A stretch of 64,000 nucleotides of DNA. It comes from Actinomadura livida (GTDB lineage Bacteria > Actinomycetota > Actinomycetes > Streptosporangiales > Streptosporangiaceae). Positions 54,313 to 63,854 of this stretch are shown here, in pieces. The notes beneath the pieces are model-generated. The model did not search any database. It saw only the letters and a program-made list of their open reading frames with translations, and was not told where the DNA came from. The stretch covers positions 593,221 through 657,220 of the forward strand of contig NZ_BMRO01000003.1 in assembly GCF_014648675.1 (NCBI RefSeq), given 5' to 3'. Position 1 is the first letter of the stretch. Every line of letters begins with the position of its first letter. A program made the position numbers and the translations under genes.

Positions 54313-55080
54313 TCACCTCGTGTCGGCGGCCTGCTGCCACATGCGGTTCGCGGCGGCCCTGAGCAGCGGCCTGGGCACGAGCTTGAGGGCGGGGAACGCC
54401 GCCTTGTACTGCATGCCGGGGATGCACAGCGCGCGTCCGGCCGAGACGGCGTCCAGGCCCGCCCGCGCCACGTCGTCGCGGCGCAGCCACAGGAGGTTCG
54501 AGGGGACGTCGTCCTCCGTGCGCGTGAAACCGGGGCACAGCGCCGTCACGTGGACGCCCCTGGCGGCGACCTCGGAGTGCAGGCTCTCGGAGAAGGCCGC
54601 CACGTACGCCTTGGTCGCCCCGTACGTCGCGCTGCCGGGCGACGGGGCGAACCCCGCCATCGACGCGACGTTCAGCACCCCGCCCCGGCCGCGCTCGGTC
54701 ATGCCCGGCAGGACGGCGTGGGTGAGCCGCACCAGCGCGTTCACGTTCAGCTCGACCTGCGCCAGATGGTCGTCCAGCGGCAGTTCCGCGAACGGCCCGA
54801 AGGCGCCGTAGCCCGCGTTGTTGACCAGCAACTCGACCGGGTCGGCCCGCAGCCGCGCCTCGACCTCGCCGCGCTGCGCGGGGTCGGTGAGGTCGGCCGC
54901 GACCACCTCCACGGCGACCCGGTACCGCTCGACGAGCTCGCGGGCCAGGCCGTCCAGCAGGTCGGCCCGGCGCGCCACGATCACCAGGTCGGTGCCGCGG
55001 CCGGCCAGGAGGCGGGCGAAGCTCTCGCCGATGCCGCTGGACGCGCCCGTGACGAGCGCGGTTCGGTACGCGTGTCGCAT
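54313..55080 (-). CDS. Short-chain dehydrogenase/reductase
   Basis: 255 residues, classical SDR. RTALVTGASSGIGESFARLLAGRG carries the cofactor loop TGASSGIG, LLVNNAGYG follows, and the catalytic Ser/Tyr/Lys are seen in NVASMAGFAPSPGSATYGATKAYVAAFSESL. ALCPGFTRTE is as expected. The substrate is unknown; neighbours suggest lipid metabolism. Confidence 0.93.
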   Translation of the reverse strand: MRHAYRTALVTGASSGIGESFARLLAGRGTDLVIVARRADLLDGLARELVERYRVAVEVVAADLTDPAQRGEVEARLRADPVELLVNNAGYGAFGPFAELPLDDHLAQVELNVNALVRLTHAVLPGMTERGRGGVLNVASMAGFAPSPGSATYGATKAYVAAFSESLHSEVAARGVHVTALCPGFTRTEDDVPSNLLWLRRDDVARAGLDAVSAGRALCIPGMQYKAAFPALKLVPRPLLRAAANRMWQQAADTR

Positions 55081-55172
55081 GGCGGCAGATGCTATCGGCC
55101 GATCTCGACGCCCCAGGCAGGCACGGCCAAAAACACACGTAACGTTTCATACCGCCGACGGCGCGCGGGCGG

Positions 55173-55955
55173 TCAGCGGCCGGTGAACCGGGCCTTGCCG
55201 GGGCCCTCCTCCATGAAGCTCTTCATGCCGTTCGCCTGGTCCTCGGTGGCGAACAGGGCGGCGAACTGGGTCCGCTCGATCTCCAGCCCGGTGTCGAGGT
55301 CGACCTCGAGCCCCGCGTCGATGGCCTGCTTGGCGGCGCGCAGCGCGATCGCGGGCCCGCCGACGAACGTCGCCGCCCACTCCCTGGCGGCCCGGTAGAC
55401 GTCGGCGTCCGGGACGACCCGGTCCACCAGGCCGATCGCGAGGGCCTCGTCGGCCTTGACGTGCCGCCCGGAGAAGATCAGGTCCTTGGCCCTGGACGGG
55501 CCGATCAGCCGGGACAGCCGCTGCGTGCCGCCCGCGCCGGGGATGATGCCGAGCTGGATCTCCGGCTGCCCCACCTTCGCGCCCTCGCCCGCGACCCGGA
55601 AGTCGGCCGTCAGCGCCAGCTCCAGGCCGCCCCCGAGCGCGTACCCGGTGATCGCGGCGATGACGGGCTTCGGGATCCCGGCGAGCGCCTTGGCGAAGTC
55701 CTGCAGCAGCCGCGAGTGGCCCGCCGACATCTGCGCGTACGACATCGGCGCCATCTCCTTGATGTCGGCGCCCGCCGCGAACACCTTCTCCCCGCCGTAC
55801 AGGACGACCGCGCCGACGGCCTCGTCCTGGGTGACCTCGCGGGCCGCGTCGATCAGCTCGCGCTGCATCTGGGCGTTCAGGGCGTTCATCTTCGGACGGT
55901 CCAGCCTGATCGTCGCGATCCCGTCCTCGACCTCGACCCGTACGAACTCGCCCAC
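55173..55955 (-). CDS. Enoyl-CoA hydratase/isomerase
   Basis: 260 residues of the crotonase family. IRLDRPKMNALNAQMQREL, the oxyanion region KVFAAGADIKEM, GYALGGGLELALTADFRVA and the two catalytic glutamates in VGQPEIQLGIIPGAGGTQRLSRLIG. These residues support 2-trans-enoyl-CoA hydration in beta-oxidation. GTG at 55955 has AGGAGG 7 nt upstream. It is upstream of the SDR gene by 92 nt on the same strand. Confidence 0.94.
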   Translation of the reverse strand: MGEFVRVEVEDGIATIRLDRPKMNALNAQMQRELIDAAREVTQDEAVGAVVLYGGEKVFAAGADIKEMAPMSYAQMSAGHSRLLQDFAKALAGIPKPVIAAITGYALGGGLELALTADFRVAGEGAKVGQPEIQLGIIPGAGGTQRLSRLIGPSRAKDLIFSGRHVKADEALAIGLVDRVVPDADVYRAAREWAATFVGGPAIALRAAKQAIDAGLEVDLDTGLEIERTQFAALFATEDQANGMKSFMEEGPGKARFTGR

Positions 55956-56089
55956 GGCGAACCTCCTGCTGCGTTTCGGCGGTGAACGGCTTCGAGCCTA
56001 ACCAGCCGGTGTGCCGGGGTGACGGGCGGCACCGGAGTCGCGGCTGTCATGCGCCGGGACGTCAGAGGCCCCTGGTAGCTTCGGTGACC

Positions 56090-59000
56090 ATGCTCGTCGC
56101 CCACGCCACCTGGCAGGGCGGTGCGCTGTGCCTCTGGGCCGAGCGCACCGGCCCGTACGAGCCCGGACCCGGCGTGCACCCGTTCGCCACCTGCGACTTC
56201 ACCGGCACGTCGTACGAGCCGCTCGTCCGTGGCGCGTTCCGTGTCGAGCTGTCCCTGACGCTGCCGACCGTGTCACCGCCGGACGGGGGCGGCCATCCGC
56301 TGCCCTCCGCGGAGCTGCGGCCGGAGCCGGTGCGGGACGAGCCGGAGCTGCGTCCGTGGACGGTCCCGGCGCTCGTCCTGGAGCCGTTCGCCGCGATGGC
56401 ACTGCTCCAGGCCGCGGAGGACGCGGCCGACGTCGTCCCCGGCAGCGACCTCCGGTTCCTGTGCCTGCTCGCGGACGAGGCCGTCCATCTCGCGGAGCGC
56501 GGCCACGTCCTGCCCGCGCTGCTGCGCGAGGACGGCGACCTGGTGGCCCGCTGGCGCCCGGTGATCGACGACCCGGCGCGGTTCCGGGCGCTGGCCCGCG
56601 CGATGCCCGCCGCGTGCCGCGCCGCCGACGGCGGCCGGCCCGCCGGTGAGGTGCTGCGCGAGGCCCTGTCGGGGCTGGCCGACACCGCCGTCCGGGGCGT
56701 GGTGCCGCATCCGCTGCTGGTGTCCCGCCGCAAGGTCCCGGACCGGCTGCCGCTCGCCGAACGCTGGGTGGCGGCGCTGACCGGCCCGTCGCCGCTGGTC
56801 GCCCGCGAGCCGCGCGACGACCCCGGCGACCTGATCGCCGAGCTGGACGCGTGGGCCGCCGCCGCGCGCCGCCCGTCCGGCCCCCTGCGGGTGTGCTTCC
56901 GCCTCGCCGAACCGGGCGCGGAGGAGTTCGGCGCGGAGGAGTTCGAGACGGAGGACGCGGCCGAACGGGACGGCGACTCCTGGCGGGTGGAGTTCGCCCT
57001 CCAGGGCACCGACGACCCCAGCCTGTACGTGCCCGCCGCGATGGTGTGGGCGGGCGAGGCGACCTCGGTCCCGGACGCGGAGGAGACGCTCCTCGCCGGC
57101 CTCGGCCGCGCGCTCCGCCTGTTCCCCGACATCGCGCCGGCCCTGGACGGCCCCGCACCCGGCGAACTCCTCCTCGACACCGCCGGCGCGTTCCGCTTCC
57201 TCCGCCGGGCCGCGCCGATGCTCGCCGCCGCCGGTTTCGGCGTCCTGCTCCCCCAGTGGGCGGGCAAGGCGAAGCTCGGCATGAGGCTCACCACCGGCAC
57301 GGAGGATCCGGAGGCGTCGGCGGGCGCCGCCGGCCCGTCGGGCTTCGACCTCAAGGCGATGGTCGGCTTCCGCTGGGACCTCGCCATCGGCGACGACAGC
57401 ATCGACGAGGCCGAACTGGAGGAACTGGCCCGGCTGAAGACGCCCCTCGTCCGGCTGCGCGGCCAGTGGGTAGAGCTGGACGAGCGGCAGCTGGAGGCGG
57501 CCCTCGACTTCCTCCGCCACCCCCGCCGCGGCCGGATGACCGCCGCCGAGGCGATCCGCGCGATCGTCCACGCGGGCGACGACGCCCTCCCCCTCACCGG
57601 GGTCGACGCCGCCGGCCCCCTCGGCGACCTCCTCTCCGGCGAGGCCGACCGCCGCCTCACCCCGATGCGCACGCCCGACGAGCTGGACGCCGACCTGCGC
57701 CCCTACCAGGAGCGGGGGCTCGCCTGGCTGACCTTCATGGACGGATTGGGGCTGGGCGCCCTACTTGCGGACGATATGGGCCTCGGGAAAACGATCTCCG
57801 TGCTGTCGCTGCTCGTCCACGAGCGGGAGGACGGGGCCCGTCCCGGCCCGACCTTGGCGATCCTGCCGATGTCGCTGGTGGGGAACTGGGAGCGGGAGGC
57901 GGCGCGGTTCGCGCCCAAGTTGCGGGTGTACGTCCATCATGGGACGGGTCGGTACCGCGGGGAGGAGCTCGGTGAAGCCGTCGCCGGGGCCGATCTCGTC
58001 CTGACGACCTACGGGACCGCGACGCGGGACGCGGAGACGCTCGCCGGGTTCGAGTGGGAGCGGGTGGTCTGCGACGAGGCGCAGGCGCTCAAGAACAGCG
58101 GGACGCGGCAGGCCAGGGCGGTGCGGAGCATCCCGGCGCGCACCCGGATCGCGCTGACCGGCACCCCGGTCGAGAACCACCTGACCGAGCTGTGGTCGAT
58201 CATGGAGTTCGCCAACCCGGGGCTGCTCGGCCCGCGTGCCGAGTTCCGGCGGCGGTTCGCGATCCCGATCGAGCGGGAGGGCGACGAGCAGGCCGCGGCG
58301 GCGCTGAAGCGGGCGACGCAGCCGTTCGTCCTGCGCCGCCTCAAGACCGACAGGTCGATCATCTCGGACCTGCCGGACAAGCAGGAGATCAAGGTCTACT
58401 GCAACCTCACCACCGAGCAGGCGTCCCTCTACCGGGCGACCGTGGACGACATGCTCCAGCAGATCGCCGAGGCCGACGAGACGCAGCGGCGCGGGCTCGT
58501 GCTGGCGACGATGGCCAAGCTCAAGCAGGTGTGCAACCACCCGGCGCAGCTGCTCAAGGACGGCTCGCGCCTCCCCGGCCGCTCCGGCAAGCTCGAACGG
58601 CTGGAGGAGATCTGCGCGGAGGTCCTGGCGCAGGGCGAGAAGGCGCTCGTGTTCACCCAGTACGCCGAATTCGGCTCGATGCTCCAGCCCTACCTGGCGG
58701 CCCGGCTCGAACGGCCCGTGCTGTGGCTGCACGGCGGGACGTCCAAGCAGGCGCGGGACGACCTCGTCCAGCGGTTCCAGGGCGACGCCGAGCCCGCGGT
58801 CTTCCTGCTCTCCCTCAAGGCCGCCGGGACGGGCCTGACGCTGACCGCCGCCAACCACGTCGTGCACGTCGACCGCTGGTGGAACCCCGCCGTCGAGGAC
58901 CAGGCCACCGACCGCGCGTTCCGCATCGGGCAGACCCGCAACGTCCAGGTCCGCAAGTTCATCTGCGTCGGGACGATGGAGGAGCGCGTCGACGAGATGA

Positions 59001-59122
59001 TCGAGCGCAAGAAGGCCCTCGCCGAGTCGATCGTCGGCACCGGCGAGGAGTGGCTCACCGAGCTGTCGGTCGCGGAGCTGCGCGACGTCCTGCGGCTGTC
59101 CCCCGAGGCGGTGAGCGACTAG
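56090..59122 (+). CDS. SNF2-family DNA helicase/translocase
   Basis: 1010 residues. The N-terminal ~540 residues are a long bacterial-type extension (acidic, Ala-rich, ending in LRPYQERGLAWLTFM). Two RecA-like lobes follow: Walker A DDMGLGKT near 562-568, DEAQALKN (motif II, near 660), ALTGTPVENHLTELWSIMEF (III), EKALVFTQYAEFGSML (IV), SLKAAGTGLTLTAANHVVHVDRWWNPAVEDQATDRAFRIGQ (V-VI). These proteins move along double-stranded DNA and occur with SWIM zinc-finger partners. ATG at 56090 is chosen; no strong ribosome site is seen and GTG six bases earlier is an alternative. It overlaps the SWIM gene by 1 nt. Confidence 0.93.
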   Translation: MLVAHATWQGGALCLWAERTGPYEPGPGVHPFATCDFTGTSYEPLVRGAFRVELSLTLPTVSPPDGGGHPLPSAELRPEPVRDEPELRPWTVPALVLEPFAAMALLQAAEDAADVVPGSDLRFLCLLADEAVHLAERGHVLPALLREDGDLVARWRPVIDDPARFRALARAMPAACRAADGGRPAGEVLREALSGLADTAVRGVVPHPLLVSRRKVPDRLPLAERWVAALTGPSPLVAREPRDDPGDLIAELDAWAAAARRPSGPLRVCFRLAEPGAEEFGAEEFETEDAAERDGDSWRVEFALQGTDDPSLYVPAAMVWAGEATSVPDAEETLLAGLGRALRLFPDIAPALDGPAPGELLLDTAGAFRFLRRAAPMLAAAGFGVLLPQWAGKAKLGMRLTTGTEDPEASAGAAGPSGFDLKAMVGFRWDLAIGDDSIDEAELEELARLKTPLVRLRGQWVELDERQLEAALDFLRHPRRGRMTAAEAIRAIVHAGDDALPLTGVDAAGPLGDLLSGEADRRLTPMRTPDELDADLRPYQERGLAWLTFMDGLGLGALLADDMGLGKTISVLSLLVHEREDGARPGPTLAILPMSLVGNWEREAARFAPKLRVYVHHGTGRYRGEELGEAVAGADLVLTTYGTATRDAETLAGFEWERVVCDEAQALKNSGTRQARAVRSIPARTRIALTGTPVENHLTELWSIMEFANPGLLGPRAEFRRRFAIPIEREGDEQAAAALKRATQPFVLRRLKTDRSIISDLPDKQEIKVYCNLTTEQASLYRATVDDMLQQIAEADETQRRGLVLATMAKLKQVCNHPAQLLKDGSRLPGRSGKLERLEEICAEVLAQGEKALVFTQYAEFGSMLQPYLAARLERPVLWLHGGTSKQARDDLVQRFQGDAEPAVFLLSLKAAGTGLTLTAANHVVHVDRWWNPAVEDQATDRAFRIGQTRNVQVRKFICVGTMEERVDEMIERKKALAESIVGTGEEWLTELSVAELRDVLRLSPEAVSD

Positions 59123-59910
59123 TGGGCGAGGTCATCAGGGCCCGCAACCGGCGCGGCTCCATCGGCGCGCAGTGGTGGTCGCGCCGGTTCATCGACCTGC
59201 TCGAGTCGTTCGCCGACACCGGGCGGCTGTCCCGCGGCCGGACGTACGCGCGCAAGGGCCGGGTGTTCGACCTGAGGGTCGCGCCGCACGAGGTGACGGC
59301 GAAGGTGCAGGGATCGGCCCCCGAGCCGTACGAGGTGGCGCTCGGCATCGACGCGATCGGCGAGGCCGACTGGCGGGCCGTCGAGAAGGAGCTGGCGTCG
59401 CGCGCGGTGTTCCGCGCCCGCCTGCTGGCCGGCGAGATGCCGCCGGAGATCGAGTGGGTCTTCGCCGAACTCGGCCTCGCCCTCTTCCCCGGGGCGGCGT
59501 CCGACCTGCACCTCATGTGCGACTGCCCCGACTGGGGCGATCCGTGCAAGCACGCGGCGGCCGTCCTGTACCTGCTGGCCGAGGCGTTCGACGACGACCC
59601 GTTCCTCGTCCTGCAGTGGAACGGCCGGGGCCGGGAGCAGCTCCTCGCGGCGCTGCGGCGCGGCACCGAGACCGAGCCCGACCCCCTCGACCTGGAGGAC
59701 GAGCCGCTCACGGCCGCCGGGTTCTGGGCGCCGCCGTCCGGCCTGGCCCGGCTCCGCGAGCGCCCGGCCGCGCCTCCCGTCCCGCCGGGGTTCGTGCTCC
59801 AGCTGGCCCCTCCCCCGCCGGTCAAGATCCGCCGCCGCGCGCTGACCGACGTCCTCGCCCCGGTCTACGAGGCCCTCGCCGACCAGGACGGCGGCGACCT
59901 GCCCGGCTGA
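59122..59910 (+). CDS. SWIM zinc-finger protein
   Basis: 262 residues from GTG, whose G is the last base of the SNF2 stop codon. The SWIM motif C-x-C-...-C-x-H is seen in LMCDCPDWGDPCKHAAAVLYLLAE (near residues 132-150). The N-terminal RRGSIGAQWWSRRFIDLLESFADTGRLSRGRTYARKGRVFDLRV is the usual part that precedes SWIM. SNF2-SWIM pairs are widespread in actinobacteria and are proposed to act together on DNA; the exact role is unknown. Confidence 0.92.
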   Translation: MGEVIRARNRRGSIGAQWWSRRFIDLLESFADTGRLSRGRTYARKGRVFDLRVAPHEVTAKVQGSAPEPYEVALGIDAIGEADWRAVEKELASRAVFRARLLAGEMPPEIEWVFAELGLALFPGAASDLHLMCDCPDWGDPCKHAAAVLYLLAEAFDDDPFLVLQWNGRGREQLLAALRRGTETEPDPLDLEDEPLTAAGFWAPPSGLARLRERPAAPPVPPGFVLQLAPPPPVKIRRRALTDVLAPVYEALADQDGGDLPG

Positions 59911-59970
59911 GCGCGGTCCGGCCGTTGCCCCGGCTTACCAAGCCACCGGACTTGCATGTCTGCGATTAGA

Positions 59971-59988
59971 TGTAGTAGTTCTACTACA
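59971..59988. promoter_or_regulatory. Palindrome TGTAGTAG-TT-CTACTACA
   Basis: Perfect 8-bp arms with a 2-nt centre, 142 bp before the HTH gene start in AT-richer DNA. It is a strong candidate operator for the adjacent HTH regulator. Confidence 0.65.
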
Positions 59989-60129
59989 AGCCGTTGTATG
60001 AATAGTTCGGAAGATCGCAGTTCACTTACCGGCAGGAGGTGCCGTGGACGAGACTCCGATGCGACGCGATGCTCGCGGACCCGCGGCCGCGGCGCGTAGA
60101 GCGCGCCCTGGCCGCCGGCCGCGAAGGCG

Positions 60130-60399
60130 ATGCCGGTGAAGGCGGGAAGCAAGGCCGGCAAGGAGAAGGCCGACAAGGAGAACGTTCACAACCGGATCGC
60201 GGTGCTGAGGGCCGAGCGGGGCGTCTCGCGCCGCGAGCTGGCGACGGCGCTGGGGGTCCACTACCAGACGATCGGCTACCTGGAGCGGGGCGAGTACAGC
60301 CCGAGCCTGCATCTCGCGCTGCGCATCGCCGGGTTCTTCGAGGTGCCGGTCGAGGTCGTGTTCTCGCTGGAGCCGTTCCCCCGGCTGGGGAGCACGTGA
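60130..60399 (+). CDS. Small XRE-type helix-turn-helix regulator
   Basis: 89 residues. A Lys-rich head of ~18 residues is followed by a Cro/XRE HTH: NRIAVLRAERGVSRRELATALGVHYQTIGYLERGEYSPSLHLALRIAGFFEVPVEVVFSLEPF. It belongs to the YozG-like small regulators that accompany membrane proteins. The stop overlaps the next start (TGATG), so the two genes are coupled. Autoregulation through the palindrome at 59971-59988 is likely. Confidence 0.9.
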   Translation: MPVKAGSKAGKEKADKENVHNRIAVLRAERGVSRRELATALGVHYQTIGYLERGEYSPSLHLALRIAGFFEVPVEVVFSLEPFPRLGST

Positions 60400-60956
60400 T
60401 GGGAAGCCGAGACGGGAGGGCGCACGGGATGAGGACACGCTGGACGGAAGCCCAGAAGGAGGCCACGGAGAAGGACGTCCTGCCCTCCTGGCACGCGACA
60501 CGGAAACGCCGGCGCGTGCTCGCCGGAGCGGGAGGGGCGGCCATCGCCATGGTGTGGTCCGGGACGGTCGTCTCGTGGAACCTCGCCCCGAGCGACACCG
60601 CGATGTACTGGACGATCAGCCTGCTCGTCCTCGCGGTGCTGATCGCGTTGCCGGTGATCACCGTGCTGAACGCCGCCACCCGGGGGACGGTGTCGCTGGC
60701 GGAGCGGGACCTCGACGAGCGGCAGGTCGCCGAGCGGCTCCGCGCCCACGCGGTCGCGCACCGGGCGATGCTGGTGCTGCTCGCCGTGGTCGTCGTCGCG
60801 GTCCTCGGCGTCCCAGGCGACCGCGGCACGTTCATCCCCATGGCGGCGATCGTCATGGGGGTGGTGTCACTGTTCCTCACGCACCTGCTGATGCCGGTGC
60901 TCGTCGCCGGGTGGCGGCAGCCCGACCCGCCGCCCGACGACGAGGAGACCGCCTAG
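60399..60956 (+). CDS. Four-helix membrane protein paired with the HTH regulator
   Basis: 185 residues. A charged N-terminus (RTRWTEAQKEATEKDVLPSW) precedes about four membrane helices: AGAGGAAIAMVWSGTVVSW, ISLLVLAVLIALPVITVLN, MLVLLAVVVVAVLG, MAAIVMGVVSLFLTHLLMPVLVAG. The layout resembles DUF2178-type proteins, which typically follow a small XRE regulator. The function is unknown; such pairs may sense the membrane state. The start overlaps the HTH stop, and the end overlaps convergent glgP by 4 nt. Confidence 0.82.
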   Translation: MGSRDGRAHGMRTRWTEAQKEATEKDVLPSWHATRKRRRVLAGAGGAAIAMVWSGTVVSWNLAPSDTAMYWTISLLVLAVLIALPVITVLNAATRGTVSLAERDLDERQVAERLRAHAVAHRAMLVLLAVVVVAVLGVPGDRGTFIPMAAIVMGVVSLFLTHLLMPVLVAGWRQPDPPPDDEETA

Positions 60957-63580
60957 CGGAGGTCGCCGTTGGTCATGCCCTGCGGGGCGGGCGGCAGGGC
61001 CACGAGGCCCATCTCCGCCCGTCCGGACAGCAGCGGATGGCTCGGCACCACGCGGACGCTGTACCCGAACGCGCCGCTGCGCTCCAGCGGGACCTCCCCG
61101 ACGTAGCGGACCCGGCCGTCATCGGCCGGCTCGGCATTCCGCAGCTCCAGATGGGCCGGGCCGACCAGCGCGTCGGAGTCGTCCACCCGGCCGTAGACGG
61201 CCTCCACGGCGACGTCGTCCGGGTCGAGGCCGCCGAGGTCGACGACGACGCGCACCGCCAGCCGCGCACCGACCTGCGGGCTCTCCTCCCCGCTGGACTC
61301 CACGTGCTCGACGGCGACGCGCGGCCACGCCTCCCGGACCCGCCTCTTCCACGCCGCGAGCGCCCGCGCGCCCGCGAACTTGTCGGCGACCATGGCGCGC
61401 TCGGACGCCGCCGCCGGGGCGTACAGCTCCTCGACGTAGTCGCGCAGCATCCGGGTCGCCAGCACCTTCGGGCCGAGGGTGGCGATGGTGTGCTTGACCA
61501 TCTCCAGCCAGCGGCGCGGCAGCCCGGCCGAGTCCCGGTCGTAGAACGTGACCGAGACGTGGTCCTCGATCAGCTCGTACAGCGCGGCGGCCTCCAGCTC
61601 GTCCCGCCGGTCGGGCGCGGCGAGGCCGTCGGCGGACGGGATCGCCCAGCCGTTCTGGCCGTCGTACCACTCGTCCCACCAGCCGTCCCGGATCGACAGG
61701 TTCAGCCCGCCGTTCAGCGCGGCCTTCATCCCGGACGTGCCGCACGCCTCCAGCGGGCGCAGCGGGTTGTTCATCCACACGTCGCAGCCCTGCACCATGA
61801 GCTGCCCGAGCGCCATGTCGTAGTCGGGCAGGAACACGATCCGGTGCCGGACGTCCTCGGACCCGGCGAACCGGACGATCTCCTGGATGAGCCGCTTGCC
61901 GCCCTCGTCGGCCGGGTGCGCCTTCCCGGCGATGACGATCTGCACGGGGCGGTCCGGGTCGAGGAGGATGGAGCGGAGCCGGTCCGGGTCGCTCATCATC
62001 AGCGTCAGCCGCTTGTAGGACGGGACGCGCCGCGCGAACCCGATCGTCAGCACGTCCGGGTCGAGGGCGTCGTCGATCCACGAGGTCTCGGCCTCGCTCG
62101 CGCCGCGCTGCCGCCACGACTCGCGCAGCCGGCGCCGCGCGTCCGCGACGAGCCGGCGCCGCAGCAGCCCCCGCATCCGCCAGATCTCGGCCTCGGAGAC
62201 GTTCCGCACGCCCTCCCAGCCGCGGCCGCTCTCCATCACCGAGGGCAGCTCCCGGGCGGTGAACTCCAGCACCTCGCGGGCGACCCACGTCCCGGCGTGC
62301 ACGCCGTTGGTGATCGAGCCGACGGGGACCTCGGCGGTGTCGAACCCGCCCCACAGGCCGCCGAACATCTCCCGGCTGACCTGCCCGTGCAGCCTGCTGA
62401 CGCCGTTGACGCGCTGCGCCAGCCGCATCCCCATCACGGCCATGTTGAACACCGTGCGGTCGCCGCCGGGGTAGTCCTCGGCGCCGAGGGCGAGGACCCG
62501 CTCGACGGGGACCTGCTCGGTCTCGTTCCCGCCGCCGAAGTACCGGCTGATCAGCTCGCGCGGGAACCGGTCGATGCCGGCGGGGACGGGCGTGTGCGTG
62601 GTGAACACCGTGCCCGCACGGGCCGCCTCCAGGGCCTCGTCGAACGTCAGGCCGTCCTCCGACACCAGCTCGCGGATGCGCTCCAGGCCGAGGAACCCGG
62701 CGTGCCCCTCGTTGGTGTGGAACACCTCGGGCGCGGGGTGCCCGGTGATGCGGCAGTACGCGCGGATGGCCCGCACGCCGCCGATGCCGAGCAGCATCTC
62801 CTGCAGGAGCCGGTGGTCGCCGCCGCCCCCGTACAGCCGGTCGGTGATGTCGCGCGCCGGCTGCTCGTTCTCCTCGACGTCGGAGTCGAGGAGGAGCTGC
62901 GGGACGCGGCCGACCTGCGCGACCCACACCTGCGCCTGCAGTCCGCGGCCGTGGGGCCCGCCCACATGGCCGCGGCCCGCGGGGAGGCCGATGGTGATGC
63001 GGACCGGTGTCCCGTCCCGCTCGCGGAGCAGGGTGAGCGGCAGCCCGTTCGGGTCGATCGGCGGGTAGCGCTCCAGCTGCCAGCCGTCCGGCGACAGCGA
63101 CTGCGAGAAGTACCCGTGCCGGTACAGCAGCCCCACCCCGAGGATCGGGACGCCGAGGTCGCTCGCCGTCTTCAGGTGGTCGCCCGCGAGGATGCCGAGC
63201 CCGCCGGAGTACTGCGGCAGCGCGGCGGTGATGCCGTACTCGGGCGAGAAGTAGGCGATGCAGGACGGAGCGTCCGCGTCCGCGCGCGACTGGTACCAGC
63301 GCGGGGCCGTCAGGTATTCGCGCAGGTCCTCGGCGGTGTCCTGCAGGCGCCGCAGGAAGCGCCGGTCCTCCGCGAGCCGCTCCAGCCGCTCCGGCGCGAC
63401 CTCGCCGAGCAGCCTGACCGGGTCGTGGTGGACGGCCTGCCACAGCGCCGGGTCCACGGCGCGGAACAGGTCGAGCGTCTCGTGGTGCCAGGACCAGCGC
63501 AGGTTCAGGACGAGCTCCTCGAGCTGCCGGAGCGGCTCGGGAAGGACGGTGCGAACCGTGAAACGTCGGATTGCCTTCAC
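60953..63580 (-). CDS. glgP: Alpha-glucan (glycogen/maltodextrin) phosphorylase
   Basis: 875 residues of the DUF3417-containing actinobacterial GlgP group. It releases glucose-1-phosphate from glycogen or alpha-glucans. MKAIRRFTVRTVLPEPLRQLEELVLNLRWSWH is the N-terminal DUF3417 region; CIAYFSPEYGITAALPQYSGGLGILAGDHLKTASDLGVPILGVGLLY is the glucan-phosphorylase core; the PLP lysine lies in CGTSGMKAALNGGLNLSIRDGWWDE. GTG at 63580 gives the family N-terminus, although no strong ribosome site is seen. The gene is divergent from glgE. Confidence 0.95.
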   Translation of the reverse strand: MKAIRRFTVRTVLPEPLRQLEELVLNLRWSWHHETLDLFRAVDPALWQAVHHDPVRLLGEVAPERLERLAEDRRFLRRLQDTAEDLREYLTAPRWYQSRADADAPSCIAYFSPEYGITAALPQYSGGLGILAGDHLKTASDLGVPILGVGLLYRHGYFSQSLSPDGWQLERYPPIDPNGLPLTLLRERDGTPVRITIGLPAGRGHVGGPHGRGLQAQVWVAQVGRVPQLLLDSDVEENEQPARDITDRLYGGGGDHRLLQEMLLGIGGVRAIRAYCRITGHPAPEVFHTNEGHAGFLGLERIRELVSEDGLTFDEALEAARAGTVFTTHTPVPAGIDRFPRELISRYFGGGNETEQVPVERVLALGAEDYPGGDRTVFNMAVMGMRLAQRVNGVSRLHGQVSREMFGGLWGGFDTAEVPVGSITNGVHAGTWVAREVLEFTARELPSVMESGRGWEGVRNVSEAEIWRMRGLLRRRLVADARRRLRESWRQRGASEAETSWIDDALDPDVLTIGFARRVPSYKRLTLMMSDPDRLRSILLDPDRPVQIVIAGKAHPADEGGKRLIQEIVRFAGSEDVRHRIVFLPDYDMALGQLMVQGCDVWMNNPLRPLEACGTSGMKAALNGGLNLSIRDGWWDEWYDGQNGWAIPSADGLAAPDRRDELEAAALYELIEDHVSVTFYDRDSAGLPRRWLEMVKHTIATLGPKVLATRMLRDYVEELYAPAAASERAMVADKFAGARALAAWKRRVREAWPRVAVEHVESSGEESPQVGARLAVRVVVDLGGLDPDDVAVEAVYGRVDDSDALVGPAHLELRNAEPADDGRVRYVGEVPLERSGAFGYSVRVVPSHPLLSGRAEMGLVALPPAPQGMTNGDLR

Positions 63581-63854
63581 ACAACGTCACGCTATGCGCT
63601 GCGTCCCGATGGTGCGACAGCCGGGAAGGGAAGGCCCCCCGAACCGACCGTCTCCAGAGACGCTCTTGAACTCCGGAATGCCCCGGGCCGCAAAGGCTTT
63701 CCGTACAGGCTGAGCTCGCGGATCACACGTCCCGGTCGGCCCTCACCCATGGTGTCCGGGGGGCCGCGCAAAGTTATCGGAAACTACAGGACGGTAGGCG
63801 CCTGATCGCGGGCATGGGACGTTTTGGAAATTCCGCGCGGGTAGAGGTGGGCCT
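63581..63854. other. Divergent glgP/glgE intergenic region
   Basis: 274 bp expected to hold promoters for both genes. GAGG lies 7 nt before the glgE ATG. No clear operator was recognised. Confidence 0.5.
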
